DNA of 64,000 nucleotides from Brachypodium distachyon (taxonomy: Eukaryota > Streptophyta > Magnoliopsida > Poales > Poaceae), in assembly GCF_000005505.3 (NCBI RefSeq), contig NC_016133.3:29691008-29755007 (forward strand), written 5' to 3'. Of the stretch, positions 12,328-23,829 are shown piece by piece; position 1 is the stretch's first letter, and each line of letters begins with the position of its first letter. The translations under genes were made by a program, and so were the position numbers. The notes under the pieces were generated by a model, which searched no databases, was not told the DNA's origin, and worked only from the letters and a program-made list of their open reading frames with translations.

Positions 12328-13202
12328 ATAAAACAATCTAACAAATATGATGTCGCGTGATGTTAAATTTCTAAGATTACATTAATCTCAACTAGATTTA
12401 GATTTAGACTTAGATTGATTTTGATTGCGCACGTAGAATTAGTTGTGTTAAGGTGTCTTTGTGGAGTCTAGTTTTGGACGGGGGCATAATGTACCAGTGC
12501 TATTATTGTTAAGAAATTGATTGTGTTAAGAGAATTGATTATATAACCGATAGATTTGGTCATCCCTTAAAATAACGGTGTGAAAATGCATGCTTTGATC
12601 ATTTGGATCCCTTAAAGTTGCCTTTAACCTTTTTATATGGATTAAACATGTTTCGCAGTTAATTGGTTTTCACTGAGTAGATTAAATAAACGTCACTCTC
12701 TTGTTTCTCGTTTTCTTTTCCTTCAACTCGTGCACCAATGGCATGTTATTTAGGTATGCACACACCATGTAGAGATCATCGAGGTGAGGTCAGCTTGCAT
12801 AGTGGCATGGTGTAAGTGGTGTGGCTCTTGATAACCTTGGACGAGGGTGTAGAGGTTGACGGCTTATCATCGTCCAAATATGAATGAACTCATGGGATTT
12901 GATAGGGACAATACGCCACACACCCATAAAAATTAATAACCGGTGTAATCTGATCAATATTACAGGGATATGTTCATATCTAGAATTACTATATATTAGT
13001 ATGAATATCATTTTAATAATTGAGAAGCAATGTTTTTAGTCTCTACCACCAAAATGCACACGTCCAAAATATTACAGGATATATAGTGTGTGCTCAATAA
13101 CGCAAATAAAACAAACATTACAAAACATCTGAAATAGGGAACAACTTATTTTTGTCGTGTACATTTGGTTCATATCTTGATTCTTGATGCAAGACCCAGG
13201 AT
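12328..13202. other. Intergenic, no gene seen
   Basis: AT-rich sequence between two transposons. Short open frames lack codon bias or recognisable domains. I see no RNA gene or clear repeat ends here. Confidence 0.6.
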
Positions 13203-13212
13203 CATAAACTCA

Positions 13213-13836
13213 CGATGCCGTTGGGGAGGGTTTGGGTCAACGCGTGATTTACCCTCCCCATGCCCAAAGAAGGAGATCCCCATTCTTACCCTCCCCAAAA
13301 TTTGCTCATTGCTTGTTTTACCCATATCTATTGCATAGCATTTGGAATCAAGACCATAAAAAATCAAATCAAGAGAGAAAATTCTCCAATCGAGCAAGCG
13401 ACGGCGGCCCGTACCGACGCCATCCCGTACCGGCGAGAAAGGAGAGGGCGGCACTAGGCGGCAGAGACGTGGAGGAGCGCCCTCGATCTCCTCCTTGAGC
13501 CGTCCTGCGCCGGGTCGCCGGAGAGGATGACAGGCTCCGGAGTGGGGGCGCAACAACGCGAGGCAGTGAGGAGGGACGGCCACGCAAGGGGTCCAGGAGG
13601 GCGGCGCCACGAGGCTGCTGCCAACATGCCGAACTAGAGAAGGGAGGAGGCGGCTGCACGGGAGAAGAGAAGAATCGGGAGAAGATGATGCTCTGGCCTA
13701 TCATGCGATCGAAGCCAAATGGATAATACCCATTCCTCCATTCACGCACGGTAAAAAAAAGTTCTGCCCATACGTGGCCCAAATGTACGGGTAAGGGTAG
13801 GGTAATGGGTGACGGTTACCCACCGGCAACCTGAGA
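13213..13836. mobile_element. Probable DNA transposon, 624 bp, flanked by 10-bp direct repeats
   Basis: cataaactca occurs at 13203-13212 and 13837-13846, exactly flanking this segment. The two ends are imperfect inverted repeats (gccgttgggga versus gccggtgggta read inward), and both continue into ttaccct-rich sequence. The middle (about 13390-13690) is GC-rich. A 9-10-bp duplication fits a Mutator-like element, but the TIRs are weak, so the class is uncertain. Confidence 0.6.
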
Positions 13837-14169
13837 CATAAACTCATGAGCATAATTATCTGTGCAGTTGGTTCCACCATTAATTCATTATTCACCACGA
13901 TCATCTAGGGTTTGCATGCCGCTACCTCCTGTAATGTTTTGTTCTGCTCTACTGGTTGTTCTTGCACTAGAACGTATGCACACTCCTGTAAAGTTTTGGT
14001 TTGTCATGTCCGCTCAATTGGTTATTCTTACACGAATATATGCGCACGTGTCACACAACATCAAAAGTAAGAGAGGAAAATAGAATCACAATCTTTTCTT
14101 TATGCCAGCAGTGCATCCATGTCGATGCGATTAAACTTACCAAACGACAGCGTGTGACTCTGACAACTA

Positions 14170-14245
14170 CTCGCTCCTTTCCTAAATACTTGTTGTGATT
14201 TTAGTGTAAATTTGAACTAAAACAAGTATTTAGAAACGGAGAGAG
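14170..14245. mobile_element. Stowaway MITE, 76 bp
   Basis: ctcgctcctttcctaaatac ... with inverted end gtatttagaaacggagagag; TA on both flanks (14168-14169, 14246-14247). The centre pairs acaagtattt with aaatacttgt. Confidence 0.8.
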
Positions 14246-15412
14246 TAAATGACGTATGATACCATGTCCTGTTCGAAAAAAATTATAGAATCGCGCAAGT
14301 GGCTGAAAAACCCCCATAAAAGAAGCTAGTCAACTAGCCTCAAATATAATCATTTCGATCCAATTAACGGCATCAAACAATTGCCGACATAGTGACACAC
14401 TTTAAATGCTACCGTCATACCGTGTACAACCACTCCGGGGCACTCCATCTCAATTTGGTTAGCCTCCTGCCGTTTCTCTGGACGTTAGTTTCATGATTCT
14501 GACGTGATAGCCGTCTTTTTGACCGTCAAATTTCCCTCTTCTTCACGCACGAGATTTTACATTGGACTTCACCTTAGAGCAAGTTTGGACTTTGTAACGA
14601 CTAGAAGGTCTTAATGTCGGAAAGCAGCTGCTGTCCATTTGCTTGTCAGCAAAACAGTAAAATTAGTGTTAATTTTGTCCTATATCGCACGTCGAAGTTT
14701 AATTAATCGGAAACATTGTAGTCCCATTCTCATGAGGAAAAATATATCCGTTGACTGAAAAGTCAGAAAATAATGAATTTCCAATAGACCATCGGAAACT
14801 CCTTTCTTGATGAGACTTTTTCCGTTCTCAGCGAAGTACTATAGCACAAAACAGGACAGTTTCCTTTCTCTAATGTCTACTGTATTTCTTTTCAGCAATT
14901 CCTTTCTCTAATGTCTCGTAATCTGCTAGTACTAAAATACTGATGCTATGGCTCACCAGTCACCGCAGCTTTCCTTTGCGTGCGCGTGAACGTCGCCACG
15001 TACAGACTCTGGTCACGGGCTCGCTACCATGCGGCGCCGCTGACGTGGTGCGGCGCGTCGGGAATCGGTGTGTCGAGGCGGACGCACATGATCGCTGCGA
15101 GCAACGGCCGGATTCTCTGCAGCCGCTCTCCCTGTTACGTCCAGACCATGAACACCGGGAAAAATCCACGCAAACACAATTTATTTCACTCTCCGCTCCA
15201 AGTCATCGTCTCTTATACGTCGTTTCTTAGTCTCTTAATGCGATTCTAAAGTAAAAGTTATTTAATAGCTTTGTTGTGTTGGTTTGCGTGAAAAGACAGC
15301 CGCTGGCATAAATAAACAGCTTCATAATTAATAAGGTGCCATGTCAGTAAAATGGCTAAAATAACGCGCTAAGAGACTAGCATTGAAAGTGCCCTAAAAA
15401 CAATGAATGGTA

Positions 15413-15463
15413 CTTCCTCCGTCCTATAATTCGTGTTATGGTTTAAGTTCAAATCGGAGGAAG
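15413..15463. mobile_element. Short Stowaway-like MITE, 51 bp
   Basis: cttcctccg ... cggaggaag inverted ends flanked by TA (15411-15412, 15464-15465). Shortened relative to full-length members; probably an internal deletion. Confidence 0.7.
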
Positions 15464-18400
15464 TAAATAGGGCACAAGAATTTTATGTAAAACCACGACA
15501 GAAAATATGAACGGTGGAAGTAGATATTAAGAGATAGCATAACAGGGCGACCTAGGAGCCTCGGATCTTCGGCAACGAGCATGCAACTGGATTAATGGGT
15601 CGACCTATCGTAGGCGGGATTCTGCCTTGCAAGCCAAAATCTTTGTAACTTGGTTCATTCGGGTCCTGGTTTTGCACGGGACCCATTGGTCCACTTGCCT
15701 CTTCAGTCGGCTCCTTCCTCGTATCGTATCTCCTAGCGACATCGCCTCCTTGGCGTTGTTCTAGCGGAGGTGGCGTTTATATTTTCTCAGACTAGAGCCA
15801 GAGCCTCGTGTGAGTCGTGTCGCGTCCTGCCGTCGGCACGATCGAGCCGACCGGCCTCGCTCCAGACGCTCCTCTCTCTTCGCGTCATCCATGCACCGTC
15901 GTACGTCCGCACCGAAGTCACGAAAACGACGTGTCCTCCCGCGCGGGTGCACCGTCACGTTACAAAAAAGGCTGACAGTTACGTCCTGCGTTCGAAGCTC
16001 GAGTATATATGCGGTCGTGCTCTGTTATCCCTCCGCGGAGAAGGAGGAACGAGATAATAAAAACGTGCGGCGGCAAAGGAAGGAGCGGCCTCGATCGCTT
16101 TTTGTTTAGTGGGCACTTGACGCTGCATCCATCCACACACGCAGCTAGGCCGATACGTGTGGTGTCTTTTCACCTCAGGGCATCCGCGAGAGTGAAGGTG
16201 TCGATCGTAGGCAGGGTTTGTTTACGGTTCTGATTCCAATGTAGCATGACAGGTCGTCGTTTTCGCGCGCACATGAGTTTTAACCATTCAATTCGATTAG
16301 TAATTGTGGACTGCGTACAGACGCGAACGTTAAACTTGCGCCGAATATTACGTGCAGAGTTGCCGTTGAATACCGATGAGCCGTTCGAGCACATATGGTT
16401 CGTACTTATATACAGAGTGGTGACGCAAGATCTAACTTAGACAATCTTCTTAGGCAGAAAAAAATGTCACAGCCAAAGCGTCAAAAATGTAACCGCGCGC
16501 AAAGCACCACCCGACGAAAAGATCCCTCGATGGTCGCAATTGTCGATCCGTCCGTGCATATATTGTCTGCTCGCCGTCACGCGACCGGACACGCTTCGGT
16601 TTTCCCTGCGCATCCTCGACCGCGAATACGCGAGATGAGACGCCAGCGCGCGCTAGCTGGAGGTCGAGGGTTAGTGTAGCACAGCGCGCGCGCGCGTCAG
16701 CCGCATAGCAGAAAACGCGACAAGGAGTAGGTCGTGATTCTCCGACGGCGGATTCCAGAAAGATGCACCGAGCGTGTGTGACGTGGCTCGCATGCATGTG
16801 AATGCCATGCTCCACTCACACAAGTACGTGTGCCGCCCGGGTTTGGTTGCTTTGCTCGTGCCTGCGCTGCACCGACGCGTGGCTTCGATCTAGCTAGCTA
16901 GGCCTGCCACCCGCCGCCAAGCCCTCCCCGTCCTGGCGTTGGCTGCTACAGTAGTGCTCGGCCTACACAACCGGCATATGCTAATTTTCTCTTCCCAGCG
17001 AAAAACCCCTACTCCAAACACGAAGTGCAGAGGAAAAAGAACAAATACCATATCACCGGCGGCTGCGGCTGCGGCTGGGCCACTCGTGCTACATCGGCAA
17101 TGATGCATGTCGGCACGGCCAATCTCGTAGTCGACATCAACACCGAAAAAGAAAGGCACACGAGCCTGGGTACTATACAATTGCCGACGCACTTCAAAAT
17201 AAAATTGTTTGCGTACACGATCGGTTTGGAATTTGAGAGTGGTGCGGTGACTACGTACGTACGAGTACTACCGAATTGCAAGTTTCATGCTTCATTTTGA
17301 CAGCCAACTTTTCTTGTCGCCCAGATGTGTCCTCTTTCGTGACGAATTTAGAAGGGACTCCAAGATTAGTACAATGCAAATGCAAGTGTTTAAATGGGTG
17401 TTTACGATGAATCAAGCATCTTCTTAAACATAAGTGTTTATTTGTATAGAAGATGTGCCAAGTTAGGCATCTGACTAGTATAAGTAAGCACCAAGGATTA
17501 ACAAAAACCGGTTAATTTTTTTAAAACCTTTCTAAACATATTGCTTTGCACATGTTCTAATTAAATTGTAACACGTTTGGAATAAATGATTAGATTGCCC
17601 TTTATATTTGGGTAAACCAAGCAACCAGCAAGGGCTCCTTTGCTTCTCAGAAAATAAAAACCGACGGCTGCGATAGTATTTGATACTACGAGATATCTGC
17701 GTTTCAAATTTAAAGCGTGCCAAAAAAAAGTTGAGAAACTATTCAAAGAAGAGATATTTGTTTGGTTAATCAACAAATAGAGCTACGATCAGAAATAGCA
17801 TTGTAGTCTCCTGTAAAAGATTGTTGCTCGGACGCTCAGCAACTAAAAGGAAAAACTGGAAAAAAATTACTAGAGTATCATCGGCGACGTTGTGGTCTTT
17901 TTGACCATCGGCGGCAACCGGCAAGCAAGCTTCCGGCCCGTGCCGTCCGTTACAGATACCAGCCACAGCCTCACACACGGCCCGAGCAAGCACCGCGCGG
18001 CCCACCCGACAACTCTAGGACCGGGTTACTGACTCCAGCACGGCCCGTGCACCCTGCTCGGCTGTCCGTCTCCTCCGCCCCGTCGCCTCGCCCCGGCGAC
18101 CTCCAGCTTATCCTGGCCGTAGGATTGAGAGACGTGCACGCCTGGAGCCGCATTTCGGCCGTAGGACACGCGGGACGCGTCCGGGAACGTCAACTCTTCG
18201 TTTCGAAACGATCATGTCAGCATACAACTCCTTTTGTTTTGGTAAACTTCAGCATGTCACCCTTTTGTTTTGTTGACCACCAACAATGTCATCGTGAATT
18301 CGTGATGTTGCGTCGTCTTGCACGTAAATTGAATCGATTCTGCACAAGCTGCATCGCAATGCATATCCATCCATGATATACATGTCACGAGAAAGTCAGT

Positions 18401-18996
18401 TGTTTTGTTTATTTTTTCTTCCCGCCGAACAACAGTACAACACGCTGGTCGTCGACAACAGCATTCGCCCGTTCGGCTGTCTCGATGTAACAGAATATTG
18501 GAATGTAAACTGCAAAAATAGCAAACCATGGACAAAAAACCCTACTACAATGCACACTAGATAGATCAAACATATGACGTAATGCGAGTTTAGGACCATT
18601 TGTGAGGAACAAACCTGACGTCATCCTAGCATCTAATGTGGGAAAAAAATCGCGAGGGACCAAATGTACACACTTTCGAATTCACGGACCATTTCTAGAC
18701 TTCTTTGCTAATTGAAAAAACAAAAATATACTCTCTTTTTTCAAGAAATGAGTCCACATGTGCTAGATTCAGAGACATAGACACAATGACCGCCTTCTCT
18801 TATATCTTGCGATTAATGTTTAAGTGCGTAAATTCTTTAAATAAATGTGAAGAAAATGTGAAATCTAGTCTAATGAAAAAAATGAATTATTCTTCTTGCT
18901 AAGAGGCCATATCTCAGTCAAGAGAAATAAAAGCATTTTTTTAAATTCCCTCTTCCACATCAACAATCATCCCGTGTGATGTTGTAATGTGAAGAT

Positions 18997-19200
18997 TGTG
19001 AAACAACTAGATAGATATCGAGTAGATAAGTTGTTGAGCTTAGCTTGTATAGACGGCGTGGTTGTTAGTACCCATCGTCCGGCAATAGGATAGGGTTGTT
19101 AGGTTGTTGTAATCTGAACTAACATGTAATTCCCTATAAATAGAAGCATCGGCCGCCAGGGAATTCTCATGGCAAACCAATCTATCTGCTCAGTTTTCCA
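18997..19200 (+). repeat. 5' LTR of the Copia element
   Basis: 204 bp, tgtgaaac ... ttttcca, containing ctataaatag (TATA box) near 19133-19142. Differs from the 3' LTR at about 11 of 204 positions by my count. Confidence 0.93.
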
Positions 19201-19203
19201 CTT

Positions 19204-20173
19204 GGTATTAGAGCCCGATCTCATAATGCGACTTCCTCCGCCGTCTTGCCACAGCTTCCGCCATTGAGCAGCTTCATCACGATTCGGCTCAACTCCGCAT
19301 TATCTCCTCTGGAAGGCTCAGGTCGAGCCGGCCCTGTATGTCCACCAGTTGTATGGACATGTCAATGGCACAATTGCTGCACCTTCCAAGACCATCGTCA
19401 TGGGTGCCAATCCTGCCTACCTTGCCTGGTACCAGCAGGACAAGTTGGTTCTCGGCGCCTTGCGGGGATCCATGACCGAGGAAGTACTCGGTCAGGTGAT
19501 GCGCCACACCACCGCCGCCAAAGTGTGGGCAGCACTAAAGGCGATGTTCTCGTCCACAAGCAAGGCGAGAAAGATGCAGATTCGACGCCAACTGTCGAAC
19601 CTGAAGAAGGACATGTCGGCCACATATTACTTCAACAAGATGAAGAGTCTCGCCGACACCATGGCGACCATTGGGAAGCCCCTCGACGAAGAAGATTTCG
19701 TCAGCTACGTCCTTGGAGGACTTGGATCGGAATACGATCCACTCGTTGCCTCCATCACCACCGGAGTTGACGAGGCGAGCTCGGACACGCTGTATGCTCA
19801 CCTCCTCACCTTCGAGCAGCGGCTCGCCGACAACAACGCCCAGCAGGAGATCCACTCGTCCGCCAACACGTCACGCGCGGGAACTCAAACCGCAATGGCG
19901 GACGTAACAACTCCAACACTCAGTGCAATGACGGCCACAACGACAACACTCGCACCGACACCCGCAACAACAACAACGGCCGCAACAACAACAACGGCGG
20001 GGGCAGGGTGCAGTGCCAAGTGTGCGGAAAGTTTGGTCATGACGCGCTGCGATGCTGACAACGCTTCAACCACTCCTTCCAGCCCGAGGAACATCAGGAT
20101 CGCTCCGACAACTCAGCCGGTCATGCGGGTGATGACGGGAAAATGGGGCGAGGAAATATATTACGCGTCCACG
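19204..20173 (+). pseudogene. Copia gag remnant
   Basis: The frame 19349-20173 reads as a plant Copia GAG (UBN2-type) with YLAWYQQDKLVLGAL and LKKDMSATYYFNKMKSL. A CCHC zinc knuckle, CQVCGKFGHDALRC, follows at about 20014-20055 in another frame and is followed at once by a TGA stop (20056-20058). The Asn/Thr-rich linker before it is shifted in frame, and the start region is also shifted. The reading frame is cut at 20173 by an insertion and resumes in phase after 23829. Confidence 0.85.
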
Positions 20174-21109
20174 TCATAGAGATAGATAGTATAAATTAAA
20201 TGCGCAAATGCGGAAAATAAATAAAGGACCAAACATTGCAGGATCTTTATTTCCAGAACTCTTACATTTGCATAAAAATTCTGTTAATTACATCTCCGAA
20301 GAGAAAACCCCTGATTAAGAAATTCCAATGTATCTATTACATGACATAGCAACACATGAATATCTAAAACTATGAAAACAAAAGTCCTCCTCGATGTCGT
20401 CGGTGCCGGCGTGTTCGCGGAAGTCTTGAAATTTGTTTATGCTAACATATAAGTAGCATCATAATAATATTTCAATTTGTTTGCAAATATGACGTATTTA
20501 GTAGTCATACTATCCATTTGTACTAATTTTTGTAGTACATAGTATTTTTGTATGCATGTATGGAATGTATGGAATATTGGGTTTTGACGACACCGTATAT
20601 GGTGAGTCTAAATGAAGTTCGAGGATGAAATATTGAAGTGCACTATGTTATGTTTTCTAGTGCAAGTGATATAGGATATGATCCTGTTTATAATTTAATT
20701 TTATGGATACATGCACCTACATGAAAGAAGTGCATGGTTTAATTTTAAACTCCGTGAGATTATATCATGACACGTAAGTTGATTGCCTACATGCATTTGT
20801 ATATTGGTTTTGTAGATACATACACCTACATGAAGAGAGTGCATAGTTTGATTTTAATCTATATGAGCTTATGTTGTGACATTGGTTCTTTGCAGATACA
20901 TAAATTTATATGAAGCAACTGTGTGATTTAATTTTAAATCTATCATATATATCCTACCGTGTCTCCTAGGAAACATGCATGCAAACATATGGTTTTAGCA
21001 TGGTTGTAACCTTTCTTTAAGGAGGTTATATGATATAAATATGTTGTAATGCATTTTATTTATTCTTATCATGTTACTCTTCGAGAGCGTTACTTATAGT
21101 TTAGCATTT

Positions 21110-21575
21110 TTCACATCATATCATGGAATTTTGACGAGAAACAATGCGCGAGCGTTATTGACGATTTTAGCACTTTATTTCTCATATCATGGAATTCTGA
21201 TGGGAACCCATGTGTAGAGCACGATTTATGATTTTAGCATTTTATTGCTCATATCATGGAATTCTGAAAAAAAAAACCATGCGCAGAGGATCGAGTTATA
21301 ATTTTAGGAATTTTATGGCTCATATCATGGAATTCTTGTTGAGAACCCATGCGCAGAGTGTCGAATTATAATGTTAGGATTTTTTATGGCTCATATCATG
21401 GAATTCGCGAGGAACACATGAGCAGAGCTTCGATTTATAATTTCAAGCTTTTAATGGCTCGTATCATGGAATTCACGAAGAACCATGTGCAGAACATCAT
21501 AATTTTAAGATTTTTAATCGCTTATATCATGGAATTCGTGAAGAACCCATGCGCAGAGTGTATATTAAGAATTTT
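21110..21575 (+). repeat. Tandem repeat array A, about 7 degenerate units of 65-72 bp
   Basis: Each unit carries tcatatcatggaattc followed by a variant of gaacccatgcgcagagtg and an attttag stretch. Units begin near 21113, 21180, 21249, 21318, 21389, 21459 and 21523. Units differ by substitutions and small indels, so the array is old. Confidence 0.85.
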
Positions 21576-21599
21576 TGTTAACATATTAATTTTAGGTGT

Positions 21600-22050
21600 T
21601 TCCCTGAACATTTGTCCTTATCCTGAACCGCGAAGGCCAAAACGAAGGTATGCAAATATATAATCATTGTCCTGAACCGCGAAGGCCCAAAATGAAGCTA
21701 TGCAAAATATATGATCCTTGTTCTAAACTGCTAAGACCAGAACGAAGGTATGCCAAATATATGATACTTGTTCGGAACCGCGAAGGCCCAAACAAAGGTA
21801 TGCAAAATATATGATCCTTGTTCGGAACCGCGAAGGCCCAAACAAAGGTATGCAAAACATGTGACTATGCAAATTTTCTTGATCCGAACCAAAAGGCCGA
21901 ACCTAAGGGCATGGTATCATGAAGAGGAAATTAAGATATATATTCCTTGATCCGAACAAAAAGGCCGAAACGAAAGACGTAACATGGGGAGATGAGGATG
22001 CTCCTTGACTTGAACCAAAAGACCGAGCCTAAGGGCAGAGGGATGGCATG
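21600..22050 (+). repeat. Tandem repeat array B, about 8 degenerate units of 55-65 bp
   Basis: Units contain ccttgttcggaaccgcgaag followed by gcccaaacaaaggtatgcaaa (about five copies, 21610-21860). They grade into a related form with ttgatccgaaccaaaaggcc (about three copies, 21890-22040). The two 62-bp units at about 21769-21860 are nearly identical, suggesting recent slippage or unequal exchange. Confidence 0.8.
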
Positions 22051-22099
22051 ATTTCCTACCTTCTCACTTCTTGGAGACGTTGATTTATCTCAGATGTAT

Positions 22100-22380
22100 A
22101 TAGCCGGACTTCCAGCAAGCAAGCGTGCCGAGCTAGCTAGCGTGGTGTGGCTGAGGGCGTGAGAGAGCTGAGCTGCAGCAACCTCTCGTTTCTTTCGAGT
22201 AGCCTCTGCCTTTGCGTATGAACTAGAGCAGCAGCGATGGCAGCGTTTTGGCTTTGTGATGATCGATTTCTCCCGGGTTATGAACTAGCGCAGCATTTTG
22301 CATAGCTCTTCGATGGATTTCTCCCCACCTTCGATGTGTTGTTTGCTGCCCCTTTTATAGGCAGCTGGCGAGGTGGCTTT
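22100..22380 (-). promoter_or_regulatory. Orphan plant-type promoter and 5' leader (minus strand) within the insertion
   Basis: Read on the minus strand, cctataaaagg (about 22356-22366) is a good TATA box, followed by about 200 bp of leader-like sequence rich in ctctc and gctagctagc. No coding region follows before array B, so this looks like a captured or orphaned promoter. Inference only. Confidence 0.35.
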
Positions 22381-23829
22381 CAGCAGGGCGACGTGCGCAC
22401 GTCCTGCCGATCGTGGAAGCCGGCAAGAGTTATCCCTTTCTTTTTATTTTCGTGGGATTTTACGGTATCCTGATACTCCTTTGGAGTGGGTGGAGTACCA
22501 CTGAATCTGGCCATTGAATTGAAGGGTAGTTTAGTTATTATCTTCTGTGTTTACAACTAAATCCCGATGAAATCGTACGTCTGGTAGAAGAATGCTCGTG
22601 CGCCGCGAGCCCATCTGCGTTGTCTTATTCACCCCGCCGCTGCTGATATTTCTTGCACAACCGCTCTGGTCGCCCCCTCTTGCTCATGGCGCCATGGCGC
22701 ATCCACCTCGCCGGTTAGGTCGCTGTGCGAGATGCGTGGAACTCGATCCAGCCCGCTTTTGTGATCCTGCCATGCCCCGGAGCTTGGTCAGACTCTGTGG
22801 TCAGGCGATCATTAATCGATGCCTCGCTAACTAGTTGGAAACCTGATCCTTCGGTGCAGGTGGAATAATGATAGCTGGCGTCACCTTCTGTGACTAATTA
22901 ATGAGGATCATAAATCCCTGCGTCGCACTCTATGGATGTATGGATAACGTCATTAGCATCTTGGTTATTTGCCGTCGAGATTACGTTTTTACCCTTAAAT
23001 TCAAAGTACTCCATAGTTTTTTCACACGGTACTCCATCCTAATGGCGTTGGAGTGCCAGTTGAAATCAACCGGCCGATCGAAAGAAACAGAGGGTCCATA
23101 TTAGTTACCGGATAACGTAAAAGAGCTCTTATTTTCTTAATCAACTGAAGGCTTGCAGCGTGGGCAGCAGGAGATCGTGGGCGTTGGCCGTTGCAGGCTG
23201 AAGCACGCTCCAAGTTTCCTATCGATGGACCTGGTCGCATGCGCCGGATCTCTCCTTTTAATTATCCTTTTATCTTTTCTTCTTATCTCATTGCTGTTTG
23301 GATTTGGATTGCATTAACAGCACCAGCTAGGCAACGTGTATGCATACGTGGGCCTTGCTTAGTCATGCATGGGGTGATTATCAATTAATCTTAATTTAGT
23401 CATGCTAGCTAACATATACTGCAGCATGCACACGTTCAAGGCTTGTGTGGCTACTGTACATGCCGTCAATTGTTTTCTTTTTGTTTAATCATCGATCATA
23501 GAGATGTTTAACACCTATTTGTGTGCAACACCATACGTATATTTTGTATAGCCACCGTATTACATAATATCTCGTGGAGTCGCCAGATGGATATCGATTT
23601 TTATCCCACTGTCTAATGCTTAAAAAAAATATTTGTGATGTCCTTATAGCGTGATTTAGGTCACTATTAGGACCCGCCGCCATGGGTGGCATGTATGTTT
23701 TATATTGGCTCATTTGATTGGTCGATACATATAATTATTAATTTGTCGATATTTTATTTTGCATATGATAGGATTTAGCCGTTATAAAATACCCTTTAAT
23801 ATAATTACCATATTAATTTAGGTGCGACG

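Larger units (their letters stand above)
13847..18996. other. Intergenic region with no supportable gene
   Basis: About 5.1 kb. It contains two small Stowaway MITEs (listed separately), patches of GC-rich, CpG-rich sequence (15760-16800, with a (CG)n run near 16682-16696; 17880-18200) and otherwise AT-rich DNA. The open frames seen in the CpG-rich patches are short, occur on both strands and carry no recognisable domain. It may include decayed transposon DNA or the remains of a promoter. Confidence 0.55.
20174..23824. mobile_element. Unclassified 3.65-kb insertion inside the Copia gag-pol frame
   Basis: The Copia frame stops at ..gcgtccacg (20173) and resumes at ..cgacg|ccaaaatcg (23830), with a possible 5-bp (ccacg/cgacg) or 3-bp (acg) target duplication. 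The inserted DNA has no transposase, no LTR pair and no clear inverted ends (tcatagagat ... aatttaggtg). It contains three blocks of degenerate tandem repeats (21110-22060) and, on the minus strand, a TATA-like promoter (about 22363) followed by 5'-UTR-like sequence. A minus-strand 3'-UTR-like stretch with aataaag lies at 20180-20440. It could be a decayed non-autonomous element carrying a host gene fragment. Confidence 0.6.

Noticed and set aside
15760..16800. CpG-rich patch as a hidden gene or CpG-island promoter
   Set aside because: Open frames are under 125 residues in several frames with no domain or splice pattern, and no gene follows on either side.
19246..19770. 174-residue open frame overlapping gag
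   Set aside because: An out-of-frame shadow of the Copia gag over most of its length; only its first part may reflect a frameshifted gag start.
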